The translations under genes and the position numbers were made by a program. From positions 248,001 to 312,000 of the forward strand of contig CALSLT010000004.1 of the NCBI GenBank assembly GCA_943787265.1: a stretch of 64,000 bases of DNA, in the 5' to 3' direction. Each line of letters opens with the position of its first letter. Positions within the stretch are counted from its first letter, which is position 1. The notes under the pieces were generated by a model, which was not told the origin of the DNA, made no database searches, and was given only the letters and a program-made list of their open reading frames with translations. This stretch comes from an uncultured Planctomycetaceae bacterium (GTDB lineage Bacteria; Planctomycetota; Planctomycetia; Planctomycetales; Planctomycetaceae). Positions 35,821 through 44,113 of the stretch are shown piece by piece.

Positions 35821-36079
35821 CGTTCCCTGTCGGGGCATCCTGCTTCGCGGCGATCGTCTGTTTTCCGTCGAGCCACATCGCTCCAAAAGCCAGCACAAGA
35901 ATGAGGGCGACTTCGACGCCAATCAGCTTCAGCCCATACTCGTTGAAAAATATCACGAGCGGATTTTCGAGCGATGAAAAGGCTGTCACAATCATCAACA
36001 AAATGGTCAGCACAAAAGCGGCACTGACGACGACGACGAGTTTAAAAAGGTGATTCGGCGGGGGATTCTCTTGCGACAT
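35777..36079 (-). CDS. Small two-pass membrane protein
   Basis: A 100-residue protein from ATG 36079, preceded by GGAAGAATC. Two hydrophobic helices occur at about 13-35 (LVVVVSAAFVLTILLMIVTAF) and 50-70 (LIGVEVALILVLAFGAMW). The C-terminal 30 residues are polar and acidic (ASNNGADSKEEQ). No family was recognised. Upstream in-frame codons to 36259 do not look coding. It is the first gene of a two-gene unit with the winged-helix-like protein and is divergent from the PDZ gene. Confidence 0.6.
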   Translation of the reverse strand: MSQENPPPNHLFKLVVVVSAAFVLTILLMIVTAFSSLENPLVIFFNEYGLKLIGVEVALILVLAFGAMWLDGKQTIAAKQDAPTGNDAASNNGADSKEEQ

Positions 36080-36276
36080 GATTCTTCCGGGGGCTCTCTG
36101 ACTGAAACTCAATCGACGGCTCGACAGATGATTGCACGAGATCACGACGACCGCCACAGTCGCCGTCCCAATTCGTTTCGTGTAAGGCGCTCTGGCCACT
36201 GCGTGCCGATTGTGGCACGATGATCGGTTCACGCACGATCTGGCCAGACGGCGAATCACGGAAAAGCAGGGATTGC

Positions 36277-37314
36277 ATGACGATAGTTCAAAAAAGTCGA
36301 TTGATCGGAACGCTACTCCTCATGGTGGTCGCGGGTTCGGTGCTGACTGCCGACGAAGTCAGTACACCGACAGACCAGGCACAAAAACTGGCCCTTGATC
36401 TCAAGCATCAGGACTTCGCGGTTCGAGATGCTGCCACTCGGAAGTTGCCCACGCTCGGCCCGTCGGTCATCGCTCCCGTGACTGAGATCGCAATGCAGGA
36501 CAATCTGGAAGCCGGACTGCGAGCCGTGGCGATTCTCGAAACGTTGTACCTGTCAGAAGATGCCGTCGCGTTTGACCAGGCGGCGGCCAGTCTGAATCAG
36601 TTGACTTCGGAATCCAAACTTCCGGCCGTCGCACAAAAGGCTGCTCAGACGCTCGAAGCTAATCGCTTTACGGTCACTCAGCGACGAGCCATTGCTGAAG
36701 TCCGTCGACTCGGCGGCCAGGTTCAGATGCAGCGAGACTTTCCGGTACTCGTCAACGGAGAGAACATTCGTCCAGAACAGGGATGGGCCCAGGCAGCGGC
36801 AATTGACCGGCACTGGAAGGGCGGGATTGATGGACTCAGACATCTGGCACGCCTTAAATCGTTGCTCAAAATCTATCTGGTAAGTGGCCATCCGGTTCCG
36901 GACGAAGCAATCGAAGATCTTAGACTGGAGATGCCTGATACCGAATTTGAAACTCGCGGACCGGCCATGCTCGGAGTCGGCATGGGCACGGCCGGAGCCC
37001 TTGGATGTGCAATCAGCAAGGTGAGTCCAGGAGGAGCAGCCAGTAATGCCGGCATTCTGGTTGGTGATATCGTCGTCGAAATTGCTGGCAAATCGGTACA
37101 ACAGCCAGAAGATTTAATCAGGATCATCGGCGAACACCGCGAAAACCAGGAGCTGGAGATCATCGTGTTGCGTGGTGATCCAATTCTTAAGTACGGACTG
37201 CTCGAGATGCTGCATCAACCCGAACAGTTTTCACCGATCCTGGCCATCGCCATCATCAGCCAGATGCGAACAAAGTTCACAGTCTCGCTTGGTGAGTGGA
37301 GTATCGACGGCTGA
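36277..37314 (+). CDS. Secreted PDZ-domain protein with HEAT-like N-terminal region
   Basis: A 345-residue protein from ATG 36277, with a signal segment (LIGTLLLMVVAGSVLTADE). Residues about 35-130 are helical repeats of HEAT type (LKHQDFAVRDAATRKLPTLG, LEAGLRAVAILETLYLSED). A middle part (TVTQRRAIAEVRRLGGQVQ) resembles the leader of a planctomycete leucine-rich region. A PDZ domain spans about 225-305 (MLGVGMGTAGALGCAISKV, GGAASNAGILVGDIVVEIAG, PEDLIRIIGEH). No protease residues are present, so it is a scaffold or sensor in the envelope rather than a DegP enzyme. The T2SF-domain gene begins about 60 nt downstream. Confidence 0.72.
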   Translation: MTIVQKSRLIGTLLLMVVAGSVLTADEVSTPTDQAQKLALDLKHQDFAVRDAATRKLPTLGPSVIAPVTEIAMQDNLEAGLRAVAILETLYLSEDAVAFDQAAASLNQLTSESKLPAVAQKAAQTLEANRFTVTQRRAIAEVRRLGGQVQMQRDFPVLVNGENIRPEQGWAQAAAIDRHWKGGIDGLRHLARLKSLLKIYLVSGHPVPDEAIEDLRLEMPDTEFETRGPAMLGVGMGTAGALGCAISKVSPGGAASNAGILVGDIVVEIAGKSVQQPEDLIRIIGEHRENQELEIIVLRGDPILKYGLLEMLHQPEQFSPILAIAIISQMRTKFTVSLGEWSIDG

Positions 37315-37372
37315 TTCCTGAGCCGCCTGCCTTCGGAATTTGATTACGCTACCGCCTCGGAAATACACCGTC

Positions 37373-38401
37373 ATGATCTTCGCGTCTCGAGTTCCGCCCA
37401 CGACACTGGCGATTGTTTCAAGGTCGCTGGCGACGATGCTCGAGTCCGGGATTCAAATCCGAAAAGCAATCGGCATCGCCTCCAAGAAGGCCATGCACGC
37501 CCCGACGAAGAAGGTGCTGCGAGAAATCTCCGACGCGATCCAGGGAGGCTCAGACATCTCGCAGGCGCTAAGGGAACATGGAAACTTTTTTCCAACGCTG
37601 TTCATCGAGATGGTCACGATGGCCGAAGAGACCGGCTCGCTTCCCGAAGTTCTCAGGCACCTGGCCGAGCACTACGAAGCCAACACCCGAATGAAGAAAG
37701 AGCTAATCGGGTCGTTGATCTGGCCGGTGTTTCAGTTGGTCGCCGCGATCTTTGTCATCGCCATCCTGATTCTGGTCCTCGGGCTCATCGGCGGCGACAA
37801 CGAAATCTCGAATATTGTGTTCGGCCTGAAAGGTCCGACCGGTGCGATGATCTGGCTGACGAGTACGTTCGGGACTTTCGCTGCCATGTTCGCCGTCTGG
37901 CTAATGATTCAGAAAGCGGCTCAGGCCAAGGCGATCGTCGATCCAATGCTACTGATGGTTCCGGTTCTGGGGCGCTGCATGAGGTCGTTCGCGATCGCCA
38001 GATTCTCGTGGTCGTACTACTTGACTCAGCAGACCGGAATGCCGGTCAATCGAAGTCTGCAAGGAAGCCTTAAAGCGACCGGCAACGGAGCATTCGTCAG
38101 TCAGACGCCATTCATTACTTCAGCTGTGATGGAAGGTTCCAGCCTGACGGATAGCCTCATGCAAAGCCGACTCTTCCCGGAAGAGTTTCTCGAAATGGTT
38201 TCTGTCGCGGAAGAGTCCGGCACCGTTCCGGAAGCGCTTCACCGATTGAGCCCGCATTTCGAAGAAGATGCCCGCCGAGCATTGAAAATTCTGACCAGTG
38301 CGATCAGCGTTGTGGTCTGGCTGTTCGTCGCCGCGTTCATCATCTTCTTCGTATTTAAAGTCGTGCTGACCTACATCGGAATGATCAACGACCTGACGTA
38401 A
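37373..38401 (+). CDS. Type II secretion system F (GspF/PilC) family membrane protein
   Basis: A 342-residue protein from ATG 37373 (TTG 37340 is in frame). Two T2SF domains are visible: the first with LATMLESGIQIRKAIGIA and EMVTMAEETGSLPEVLRHLA, the second with YLTQQTGMPVNRSLQGSL and EMVSVAEESGTVPEALHRLS. Transmembrane helices follow each (residues about 115-140, 160-185 and 305-335). GspF/PilC forms the inner-membrane platform of type II secretion and type IV pilus systems. No ATPase, secretin or pseudopilin genes are adjacent, so partners are elsewhere. The close PDZ gene upstream could be functionally linked. Confidence 0.85.
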   Translation: MIFASRVPPTTLAIVSRSLATMLESGIQIRKAIGIASKKAMHAPTKKVLREISDAIQGGSDISQALREHGNFFPTLFIEMVTMAEETGSLPEVLRHLAEHYEANTRMKKELIGSLIWPVFQLVAAIFVIAILILVLGLIGGDNEISNIVFGLKGPTGAMIWLTSTFGTFAAMFAVWLMIQKAAQAKAIVDPMLLMVPVLGRCMRSFAIARFSWSYYLTQQTGMPVNRSLQGSLKATGNGAFVSQTPFITSAVMEGSSLTDSLMQSRLFPEEFLEMVSVAEESGTVPEALHRLSPHFEEDARRALKILTSAISVVVWLFVAAFIIFFVFKVVLTYIGMINDLT

Positions 38402-38435
38402 TGCCTGACAGCCCTCCTTCCAATTGGCTAGAACG

Positions 38436-38498
38436 GTAGGCTGGGGCCTGCCCCTGGCAATTACGGAATCACATAAAGCTCGGTCGAGCCCCGCCTAC
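38436..38498. repeat. Imperfect inverted repeat GTAGGC-x-GGGGC
   Basis: GTAGGCTGGGGC at 38436-38447 and GCCCCGCCTAC at 38488-38498 are near-complementary. The element lies between the T2SF gene and the DUF1501 gene, and may be a dispersed repeat or a weak terminator. Confidence 0.45.
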
Positions 38499-38518
38499 TT
38501 TTTCAGCGGACGAACACG

Positions 38519-39982
38519 ATGACTTTTTCTGCCAACCCGATCATCGAACAAACTCGCCGACACTTCTTCGGCAATGCCGGGCTTTCGCTGGGAAGTATCG
38601 GCCTGGCGTCGTTGATGTCGGATCAGAAGATCTTTGCCGCAAAGCCTGACGACACGAAAAATCCGCGGCTCACCAACCCGCTTGCGCCACAGGATGGTCA
38701 TCATCCGCCGCGCGCAAAAAACGTGATCTACCTCTTCATGGCCGGAGGTCCGAGCCATCTGGAACTCTTCGATTACAAACCGAAACTCCAAGAGCTGACC
38801 GGGCAGGTCATCCCGGAGTCGTACGTCGAAGGCAAGCGGTTCGCGTTTATTAAGAAAGACGCCAAGCTGCTCGGCACGAAGCGGAAGTTCAAACCACATG
38901 GCGAGAGCGGTCTCGAACTTTCCGAACTGCTCCCGCATGTTGGCTCGATGGCCGACGACATCTGCCTGATCCGAAGTATGAAGACCGAAGTCTTCAACCA
39001 CGGTCCGGCGAAGCTCTACATGAATACGGGCTTCGAACGTTTTATGGGCCGACCGAGCATGGGCTCGTGGGTGACCTACGGAATCGGCAGCGAGGCCGAC
39101 GACCTGCCTGGCTTCCTGGTGCTGAACTCCGGCCCGCGAGGTCCGCGTGGCGGAACGCCTCTCTGGTCCAGCGGGTTTCTCCCGACAACCTACCAGGGCG
39201 TGCCTCTGCTGAACGGTGCCGATCCCATCCTGAATCTCTCATCACCAAAGGGGTTCGATCAGAAGCGGCAGGGCGAATTCGTCGACACCGTCAAGGATCT
39301 CAATCAGGCACGGCTCGACCAGATCGGCGATCCGGAAATTGCGACACGCATCGCTGCGTACGAAATGGCGTACCGCATGCAAAGCAGCGCTCCCGAGTTG
39401 ATGGACCTGTCCGGCGAAACGAAAGAAACGCTCGCCGACTATGGGATCAAGGACGTTTCGAAACCAAGCTTCGCTCGCAATTGTCTGCTCGCTCGCCGAC
39501 TTGTTGAGCGAGGCAGTCGATTCGTCCAGCTTTACCACACAGACTGGGACCATCACGGAAACCCTGGTACCGATCTTGGCAAAGCGCTCGAAGCTCGTTG
39601 CGGAGAAACCGACCAACCGTCGGCAGCACTGCTGAAAGATCTCAAGCAACGAGGACTCCTGCAGGACACTGTCGTCGTGTGGGGCGGCGAGTTCGGTCGT
39701 ACTCCTCAGGGAGAACCGCGAGACCTGATCGGCAGAGATCATCACATTGATGGCTTCTCGATGTGGCTGGCGGGAGGCGGCGTGAAAGGCGGACAGTCCA
39801 TCGGAGCGACCGACGAACTTGGCTACAATTCCGTCGAAGACGTCGTCCACGTCCACGATTTGCAGGCCACACTTCTGCATCTGCTTGGCCTGGACCATCT
39901 CAAACTGACGTTCCGCTTCCAGGGCCGCGATTACCGGCTGACTGATGTCGGCGGCCACGTCGTCGAGAAAGTGTTCGCCTGA
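38519..39982 (+). CDS. DUF1501 family protein (no PSD1 partner)
   Basis: A 487-residue protein. The N-terminus has a twin-arginine-like TRRHFFGNAGLSLGSIG signal. The DUF1501 core is complete: VIYLFMAGGPSHLELFDYKP, GRPSMGSWVTYGIGSEADD, VVVWGGEFGRTPQGE, GRDHHIDGF and VHDLQATLLHLLG. Compared with the paralogue at 20333 the metal-binding position reads FMAGGPSHLE, with Ala-Gly where Asp-Gly is found, so a ligand may differ. It is not followed or preceded by a PSD1/DUF1553 gene, unlike most planctomycete copies. Confidence 0.85.
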   Translation: MTFSANPIIEQTRRHFFGNAGLSLGSIGLASLMSDQKIFAAKPDDTKNPRLTNPLAPQDGHHPPRAKNVIYLFMAGGPSHLELFDYKPKLQELTGQVIPESYVEGKRFAFIKKDAKLLGTKRKFKPHGESGLELSELLPHVGSMADDICLIRSMKTEVFNHGPAKLYMNTGFERFMGRPSMGSWVTYGIGSEADDLPGFLVLNSGPRGPRGGTPLWSSGFLPTTYQGVPLLNGADPILNLSSPKGFDQKRQGEFVDTVKDLNQARLDQIGDPEIATRIAAYEMAYRMQSSAPELMDLSGETKETLADYGIKDVSKPSFARNCLLARRLVERGSRFVQLYHTDWDHHGNPGTDLGKALEARCGETDQPSAALLKDLKQRGLLQDTVVVWGGEFGRTPQGEPRDLIGRDHHIDGFSMWLAGGGVKGGQSIGATDELGYNSVEDVVHVHDLQATLLHLLGLDHLKLTFRFQGRDYRLTDVGGHVVEKVFA

Positions 39983-40334
39983 CGCCCCGGCAAAACCGCA
40001 GCCTTGTCGTAACCCGCAAAGTCATCCCAACTTGAACGGGCAAAGACGGGCACCCTGTAACAGTTTTCACGACTGAGTAGGCGGCGGTGGCTCCCCGTTG
40101 GCGGTGAGTCGTCTGACTGTGCCAGTTGCTTCAAGCAGGGAAGGTGTTCTGTCGACCAAATACGTACGGAGATCTCTCCGTTCACAGGTCGACACGCCAT
40201 TTTCCGTTTGACTTTCTTCTCGGAGGTTTTTGCCTTCGCGATATCGAAGTCTGAGATCGTGGCAACCAGCCGGCCTTCTGGACGGTGAATCCCCTTGGAT
40301 TGGATTCGCTTGGAATACGGAAGGAGTGACTCAG
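39983..40334. other. Leader/intergenic region upstream of the YTV protein gene
   Basis: About 350 bases. It holds a nested stem-loop at 40150-40194 and a strong AAGGAG ribosome-binding site at 40321, but no clear -35/-10 pair was found. No RNA gene was recognised. Confidence 0.4.
40150..40194 (+). promoter_or_regulatory. Nested stem-loop in the YTV gene leader
   Basis: The outer arms TGTCGACC (40150-40157) and GGTCGACA (40187-40194) are perfect complements. Inside them ACGGAGA (40166-40172) and TCTCCGT (40175-40181) pair with a 2-nt gap. The structure is about 140 nt upstream of the start codon. A role in mRNA stability or regulation is inference only. Confidence 0.35.
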
Positions 40335-41681
40335 ATGAGACTCGCTATGAAACTCGCTGTACTGGCCGGCCTGCTTGTCGCAGGAATTGGTCAATCAGCG
40401 CTGGCAGGTTATTGCGGAGCTGCCAGCTACAGTTGCTGTCCCACATCGGCATGCTCGCCATGCGGGGACTATTCTGCCGCAAGCTCGTGCTCAACGTGTT
40501 ACAAGACTGTTCAGGACGTCGTCTATGACAAATGTCAGGTGACGAAATACCGGACGGTTTATGACACGGTCTGTGAGCAACAACCCATCAGTTGCACTCG
40601 TAATGTCTACGAAACGAAGTTCCGAGACGAGTGCTACACGGTTCAAAAGCCGGTCTATCAGGTCTGCCATCGAATCGTGCCGCACACTGTTTGCAAGCCG
40701 GTCCAGAAGACCTGCTACCGCAACGAGCAGTACACAGTCCGAGTGCCACACACTCAGACGTGCTACCGCAACGAGTGCTACACGGTCTGCAAGCCTTGCT
40801 ACAAAACCTGCTACAAGACCGTCTGCTACGACGTCTGCAAGCCGGTTTACAAGACCTGCTACCGCGAAGAGTGCTACACGACTCACAAGCCGTGTACCGA
40901 AACCCGTTACCGCGAAGTCTGCTACACGGTTTGCAAGCCGGTCGTCGAGTGCAAGCAGATCGACGTCTGCGGCGGCTCGTATAAGACGATCGTCGAACAG
41001 TGCCCGGACAACTCATGCAGCAAGTGCGTACAGTCTCCCGGAAGCTGGAACTACGACTGCAACAGTTGCCGTCAGGTTTACAAGCCTGGCTGCAACCGCA
41101 CCGAACGTTTCTTCCAGCCCGGATCGACGACATGTCGACAGGTCTGGGTGCCACGGACCGAAAAGAAAACGGTCATGTGCACTCGCATGGAACGTCAGGT
41201 CAAGCGTTGCCGAGTCCCTTACTCGGTCTGCCGAATGGTTCCTGTGCAGAAGACTCGCCGAGTTCCATACACCACTTGCTGCATGAAGAAAGAAACTCGT
41301 CAGAAGAAGGTTCCTTATACGGTCTGCTCGACGAAGACAGAAACTCGCACACGCCGCATTCCTTACACGGTTTGCTCATGGCGATGCGAAACTCGAAACC
41401 GTCAGGTGCCTTACACCGTGACTTCGTTCGAGAAGAACACTGTCTGCACGAAGGTTCCTTACACGACCTGCTCGTACGTTTCGGAAACAAAGACTCGCAA
41501 GGTCCCTTACACCGTGTGCCGTCAGGTTTGCGAAACCCGCTACGTCAACAACACTCGCCGAGTGCCTAAGCAGGTTCCTTACACGGAAACCGTCTGCGTG
41601 CCACGCGTCGTTTGCCGTCAGGTTCCGGTCACAACATGCTGCCCGCAGCCGTCGTGCACGACGGGATCATGCGGTAACTAG
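40335..41681 (+). CDS. Cysteine-rich YTV-repeat cell wall protein
   Basis: A 448-residue secreted protein. ATG 40335 follows AAGGAG at an ideal distance and gives a signal peptide (LAVLAGLLVAGIGQSALAG). The body is built of short cysteine repeats: in the N-terminal half of the type CYRNECYTVCKP and CYKTVCYDVCKP, and in the C-terminal half of the type RRVPYTVC, KKVPYTVC, RRIPYTVC, RKVPYTVC (about eight copies). This is the planctomycete YTV pattern (PF07639), first seen in cell-wall-associated proteins of Rhodopirellula. Many Cys pairs suggest extensive disulfide cross-linking in the envelope. A terminator follows at 41735-41771. Confidence 0.85.
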   Translation: MRLAMKLAVLAGLLVAGIGQSALAGYCGAASYSCCPTSACSPCGDYSAASSCSTCYKTVQDVVYDKCQVTKYRTVYDTVCEQQPISCTRNVYETKFRDECYTVQKPVYQVCHRIVPHTVCKPVQKTCYRNEQYTVRVPHTQTCYRNECYTVCKPCYKTCYKTVCYDVCKPVYKTCYREECYTTHKPCTETRYREVCYTVCKPVVECKQIDVCGGSYKTIVEQCPDNSCSKCVQSPGSWNYDCNSCRQVYKPGCNRTERFFQPGSTTCRQVWVPRTEKKTVMCTRMERQVKRCRVPYSVCRMVPVQKTRRVPYTTCCMKKETRQKKVPYTVCSTKTETRTRRIPYTVCSWRCETRNRQVPYTVTSFEKNTVCTKVPYTTCSYVSETKTRKVPYTVCRQVCETRYVNNTRRVPKQVPYTETVCVPRVVCRQVPVTTCCPQPSCTTGSCGN

Positions 41682-41734
41682 AGCAACTCACTGAGTGATA
41701 AGCTCGCTGAGTCAACGTCCAATCCAAACGTCAT

Positions 41735-41771
41735 CCGAAAGCCGGCTTCGATCTTCGAAGTCGGCTTTCGG
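41735..41771 (+). terminator. Terminator after the YTV gene
   Basis: CCGAAAGCCGGCTTCGA and TCGAAGTCGGCTTTCGG form a 17-bp stem with one mismatch and a short loop, followed by TGTTTC. It lies about 55 nt after the stop. Confidence 0.7.
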
Positions 41772-41821
41772 TGTTTCACGAAATACTGTCTGAACGGAGT
41801 CACGCCCTCACGATAAGCAAT

Positions 41822-42947
41822 GGCGGATTCACATCTGAAGTGCAAAGCCGGCTTTTGTGAGAACTTCGAGTGGAGTGAGATAGTTGAGTCTCTTTCGAGG
41901 TCGATTGTTGAGCCGGTTCGTGACGTGTGCAAGGGCGTTGTGTGAGATGTCTCGGAAGTCGGTCTTCTTCGGGAAGTACTGACGCAGCAGGCCGTTGGTG
42001 TTTTCGTTTGTTGCTCGCTCGTTCGAGGAGTAGGCGTGTGCAAAGTAGATGGCGATCTGCAGACGCTTGCTCAGTTGTTCATGGCCGGAGAATTCCTTGC
42101 CGTTGTCGACGGTCAGTGTCTGACGCAGCGTTGGCGGGATGATGCGGAACGCTCGTTCTTTGGCAGCGTTCAGCCGGGCGCTGGTGCCGTTTTTCATCTT
42201 TGCTGTGATCAAAAATCCGCTCTTGCGTTCCACACAGGTCATGATCATGCCGGAGTGATCTGCACCGTGAACCGTGTCGCCCTCCCAGTCACCGAAGCGG
42301 CGGCGTGAATCGACTTTTGCCGGACGCTGCTCGATGCTGACGCGGTTTCTGATGCGGCCTCGTCCGTCAATGCCCCGACGTTTGCGATAACGACCGTGAC
42401 GCAGGAACGAGCGGAAATGGCTGCGGTATTCGCAGGTCTCCAGCCAGCGGTAGATCGTCTGATACGACACTCGTCTCGATTGTGTCCGGCGGTAATCTCG
42501 CTTCATCCGGCCAGCGATTTCTTCCGGTGACCACTCCTGAGACAATCCGCTACGGACTGACTCGTTGATGAAAGGATCGTCCATCTTCCGGATGAGCGGA
42601 CGCTCGCGACGACGTCGGGCAGTTCGTTCCTGAGCGGCCACGGCTCGATAGCCTTCCGAATCCCTGTTGCGAGACAGTTCGCGACTGATGGTCGACGGAG
42701 AACGATTCAAGTGCTGAGCGATCTTTGTCGGACCAGTGCCCGAATAATGTAACTGAGAGATGACTTCGCGTTCTTCAAGAGTAAGCTGGTGGTACGGCAT
42801 CGCAGGTTCTCCGTTGAATAGTGCATTGTTCGCACAACTATCCAACTCCCTGCGGTGTTCACTTTCCAGCAGTAAACCGCCTCGAAGCCCATCCCGTCCG
42901 AACCAGAGCTGAGTTCTGATCCGTTGCACTTCAGATGTGAATCCGCC
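41822..42947. mobile_element. Complete IS30-family insertion sequence
   Basis: The ends are 25-bp perfect inverted repeats: TGGCGGATTCACATCTGAAG-TGCAA at 41821-41845 and its complement at 42924-42948. The flanks carry a 3-bp duplication AAT (41819-41821 and 42948-42950), typical of IS30. One intact transposase gene on the minus strand fills the element of about 1126 bp. No stop or frameshift is seen, so it is probably active or recently inserted. It lies in an intergenic region and breaks no gene. Confidence 0.9.
41829..42800 (-). CDS. IS30 family transposase
   Basis: A 323-residue protein from ATG 42800 (an in-frame upstream ATG at 42929 lies in the inverted repeat and was not used). The N-terminal HTH (YHQLTLEEREVISQLHYSG and PTKIAQHLNRSPSTISRELS) is the classical IS30 DNA-binding part. 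The DDE domain follows: GDWEGDTVHG with the first Asp, LTVDNGKEFSGH with the second, and SNERATNENTNGLLRQYFPK with the Glu. The ending RLNNRPRKRLNYLTPLEVL is standard. Length is near the family's usual size. Confidence 0.93.
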   Translation of the reverse strand: MPYHQLTLEEREVISQLHYSGTGPTKIAQHLNRSPSTISRELSRNRDSEGYRAVAAQERTARRRRERPLIRKMDDPFINESVRSGLSQEWSPEEIAGRMKRDYRRTQSRRVSYQTIYRWLETCEYRSHFRSFLRHGRYRKRRGIDGRGRIRNRVSIEQRPAKVDSRRRFGDWEGDTVHGADHSGMIMTCVERKSGFLITAKMKNGTSARLNAAKERAFRIIPPTLRQTLTVDNGKEFSGHEQLSKRLQIAIYFAHAYSSNERATNENTNGLLRQYFPKKTDFRDISHNALAHVTNRLNNRPRKRLNYLTPLEVLTKAGFALQM

Positions 42948-43126
42948 AATTCAAATGGCGTACTACGTCAACGATGCTAAATGAGCTATTTTGAAATTTT
43001 GCCGAAGCGAAAATTCTTCATCTTTGATTCTCTCAATCTTCGCATAAAATTACGTACATATTACCGAGGCGTTTTCTGCTGTCGCTGATCTGTCGACCGA
43101 GTACTGGTCAAGGAAAAGGAGCAGCC

Positions 43127-43972
43127 ATGATGAAGCCAGGTACGTCACGCGAAAAAGCGATCTCTCACATCAACGGCGCTGTCGCCGGATGCTTCGACGA
43201 AATCGCCAATCTGCTGGAGAGTCGTTCAACGACCGACTTTCGCATCGCCGCCTATCGACGAGGGGCAACCGTCGTCCGCGAACTTCTTTCTTCGGTCGAC
43301 GCCATCTTTGATGACTCCGGCCGCGAGGGACTGGAAGGAATCGCCGGCCTTGGCCGCTCGCTCGCGTTATCCGTCGAAAAGTTTCTACAGACCGGACTGA
43401 TGCCGACGCTGGAACTTCTGCGGGGCAACGGTCTCTCTCCGCGATTCATGCGAACGCCGAAGAGTCCGCGTCGGCGGCGAGTCATGCAGGCTCGACATCC
43501 CGTCACCGTGCAAAGAACGACGGCTCTTCCTTCTGCGCCTGACGATCCTTCGCAGCCGTCGATCGGCCAGTTGCTGAGCATCGACGCCGAGTACCGCGAG
43601 AAAGCAGCCAACGATGAGCTGATCCGAATTGCTCCGCGCCAATTCAATCCAACAGGAGCAGAGTGGCTGCCAATTCTCCATTCACGGCGAAATGAGTGGC
43701 ATTACACGGCGGCGTTTTCCAACACGGCACACGCTCACGAGGCCGGCATGACGCACGACTGGGTGATCATTCACCGAGACGCCGCTGGACAGTCTGGCCA
43801 TTGGACAGTGATCACGTCGAAATTCGGTGAGCTAAAGAACCGCCGGTTCGTGCGTGGACGCGAAGAAGAGTGCCTCGCTTTCTACCGGAAGCATCCGCAG
43901 AACGTCCTCGCGAACGAAGACTTCGAGCAACCATCGAGGTTGCAACAGAAGCTGCTGTTCGACATGGACTAA
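43127..43972 (+). CDS. Helix-hairpin-helix protein with PolX-like N-terminus
   Basis: A 281-residue protein; ATG 43127 or 43130, both after AAGGAGCAGCC. Residues about 15-110 match the 8-kDa N-terminal domain of family X DNA polymerases: IANLLESRSTTDFRIAAYRR, then a helix-hairpin-helix (IAGLGRSLALSVEKFLQTG). The polymerase palm and PHP domains are absent. A basic linker (PRRRRVMQARHP) leads to a C-terminal region of unknown type (WHYTAAFSNTAHAHEAG, DWVIIHRDAAGQSGHWTVIT). DNA binding is likely; a catalytic role is unproven. It lies beside the IS30 element but has its own RBS and leader. Confidence 0.65.
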   Translation: MMKPGTSREKAISHINGAVAGCFDEIANLLESRSTTDFRIAAYRRGATVVRELLSSVDAIFDDSGREGLEGIAGLGRSLALSVEKFLQTGLMPTLELLRGNGLSPRFMRTPKSPRRRRVMQARHPVTVQRTTALPSAPDDPSQPSIGQLLSIDAEYREKAANDELIRIAPRQFNPTGAEWLPILHSRRNEWHYTAAFSNTAHAHEAGMTHDWVIIHRDAAGQSGHWTVITSKFGELKNRRFVRGREEECLAFYRKHPQNVLANEDFEQPSRLQQKLLFDMD

Positions 43973-44113
43973 CGAACTGCCGATATTTGACTGGCGAGTC
44001 GAGAGTGGATTCAAGACAGCAAGTTCTCGTAGGATGACTTCCGTCGCTTCTGCGATCCCGCCTGCTCCTTCCCACCATTCGAGACTGACGCCGTTCGCGT
44101 CCGGAATCTTCAC

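Noticed and set aside
43024-43050. Promoter TTGATT...TAAAAT upstream of the HhH gene
   Set aside because: The spacer is only 15 nt and the region is AT-rich, so a chance match is likely.
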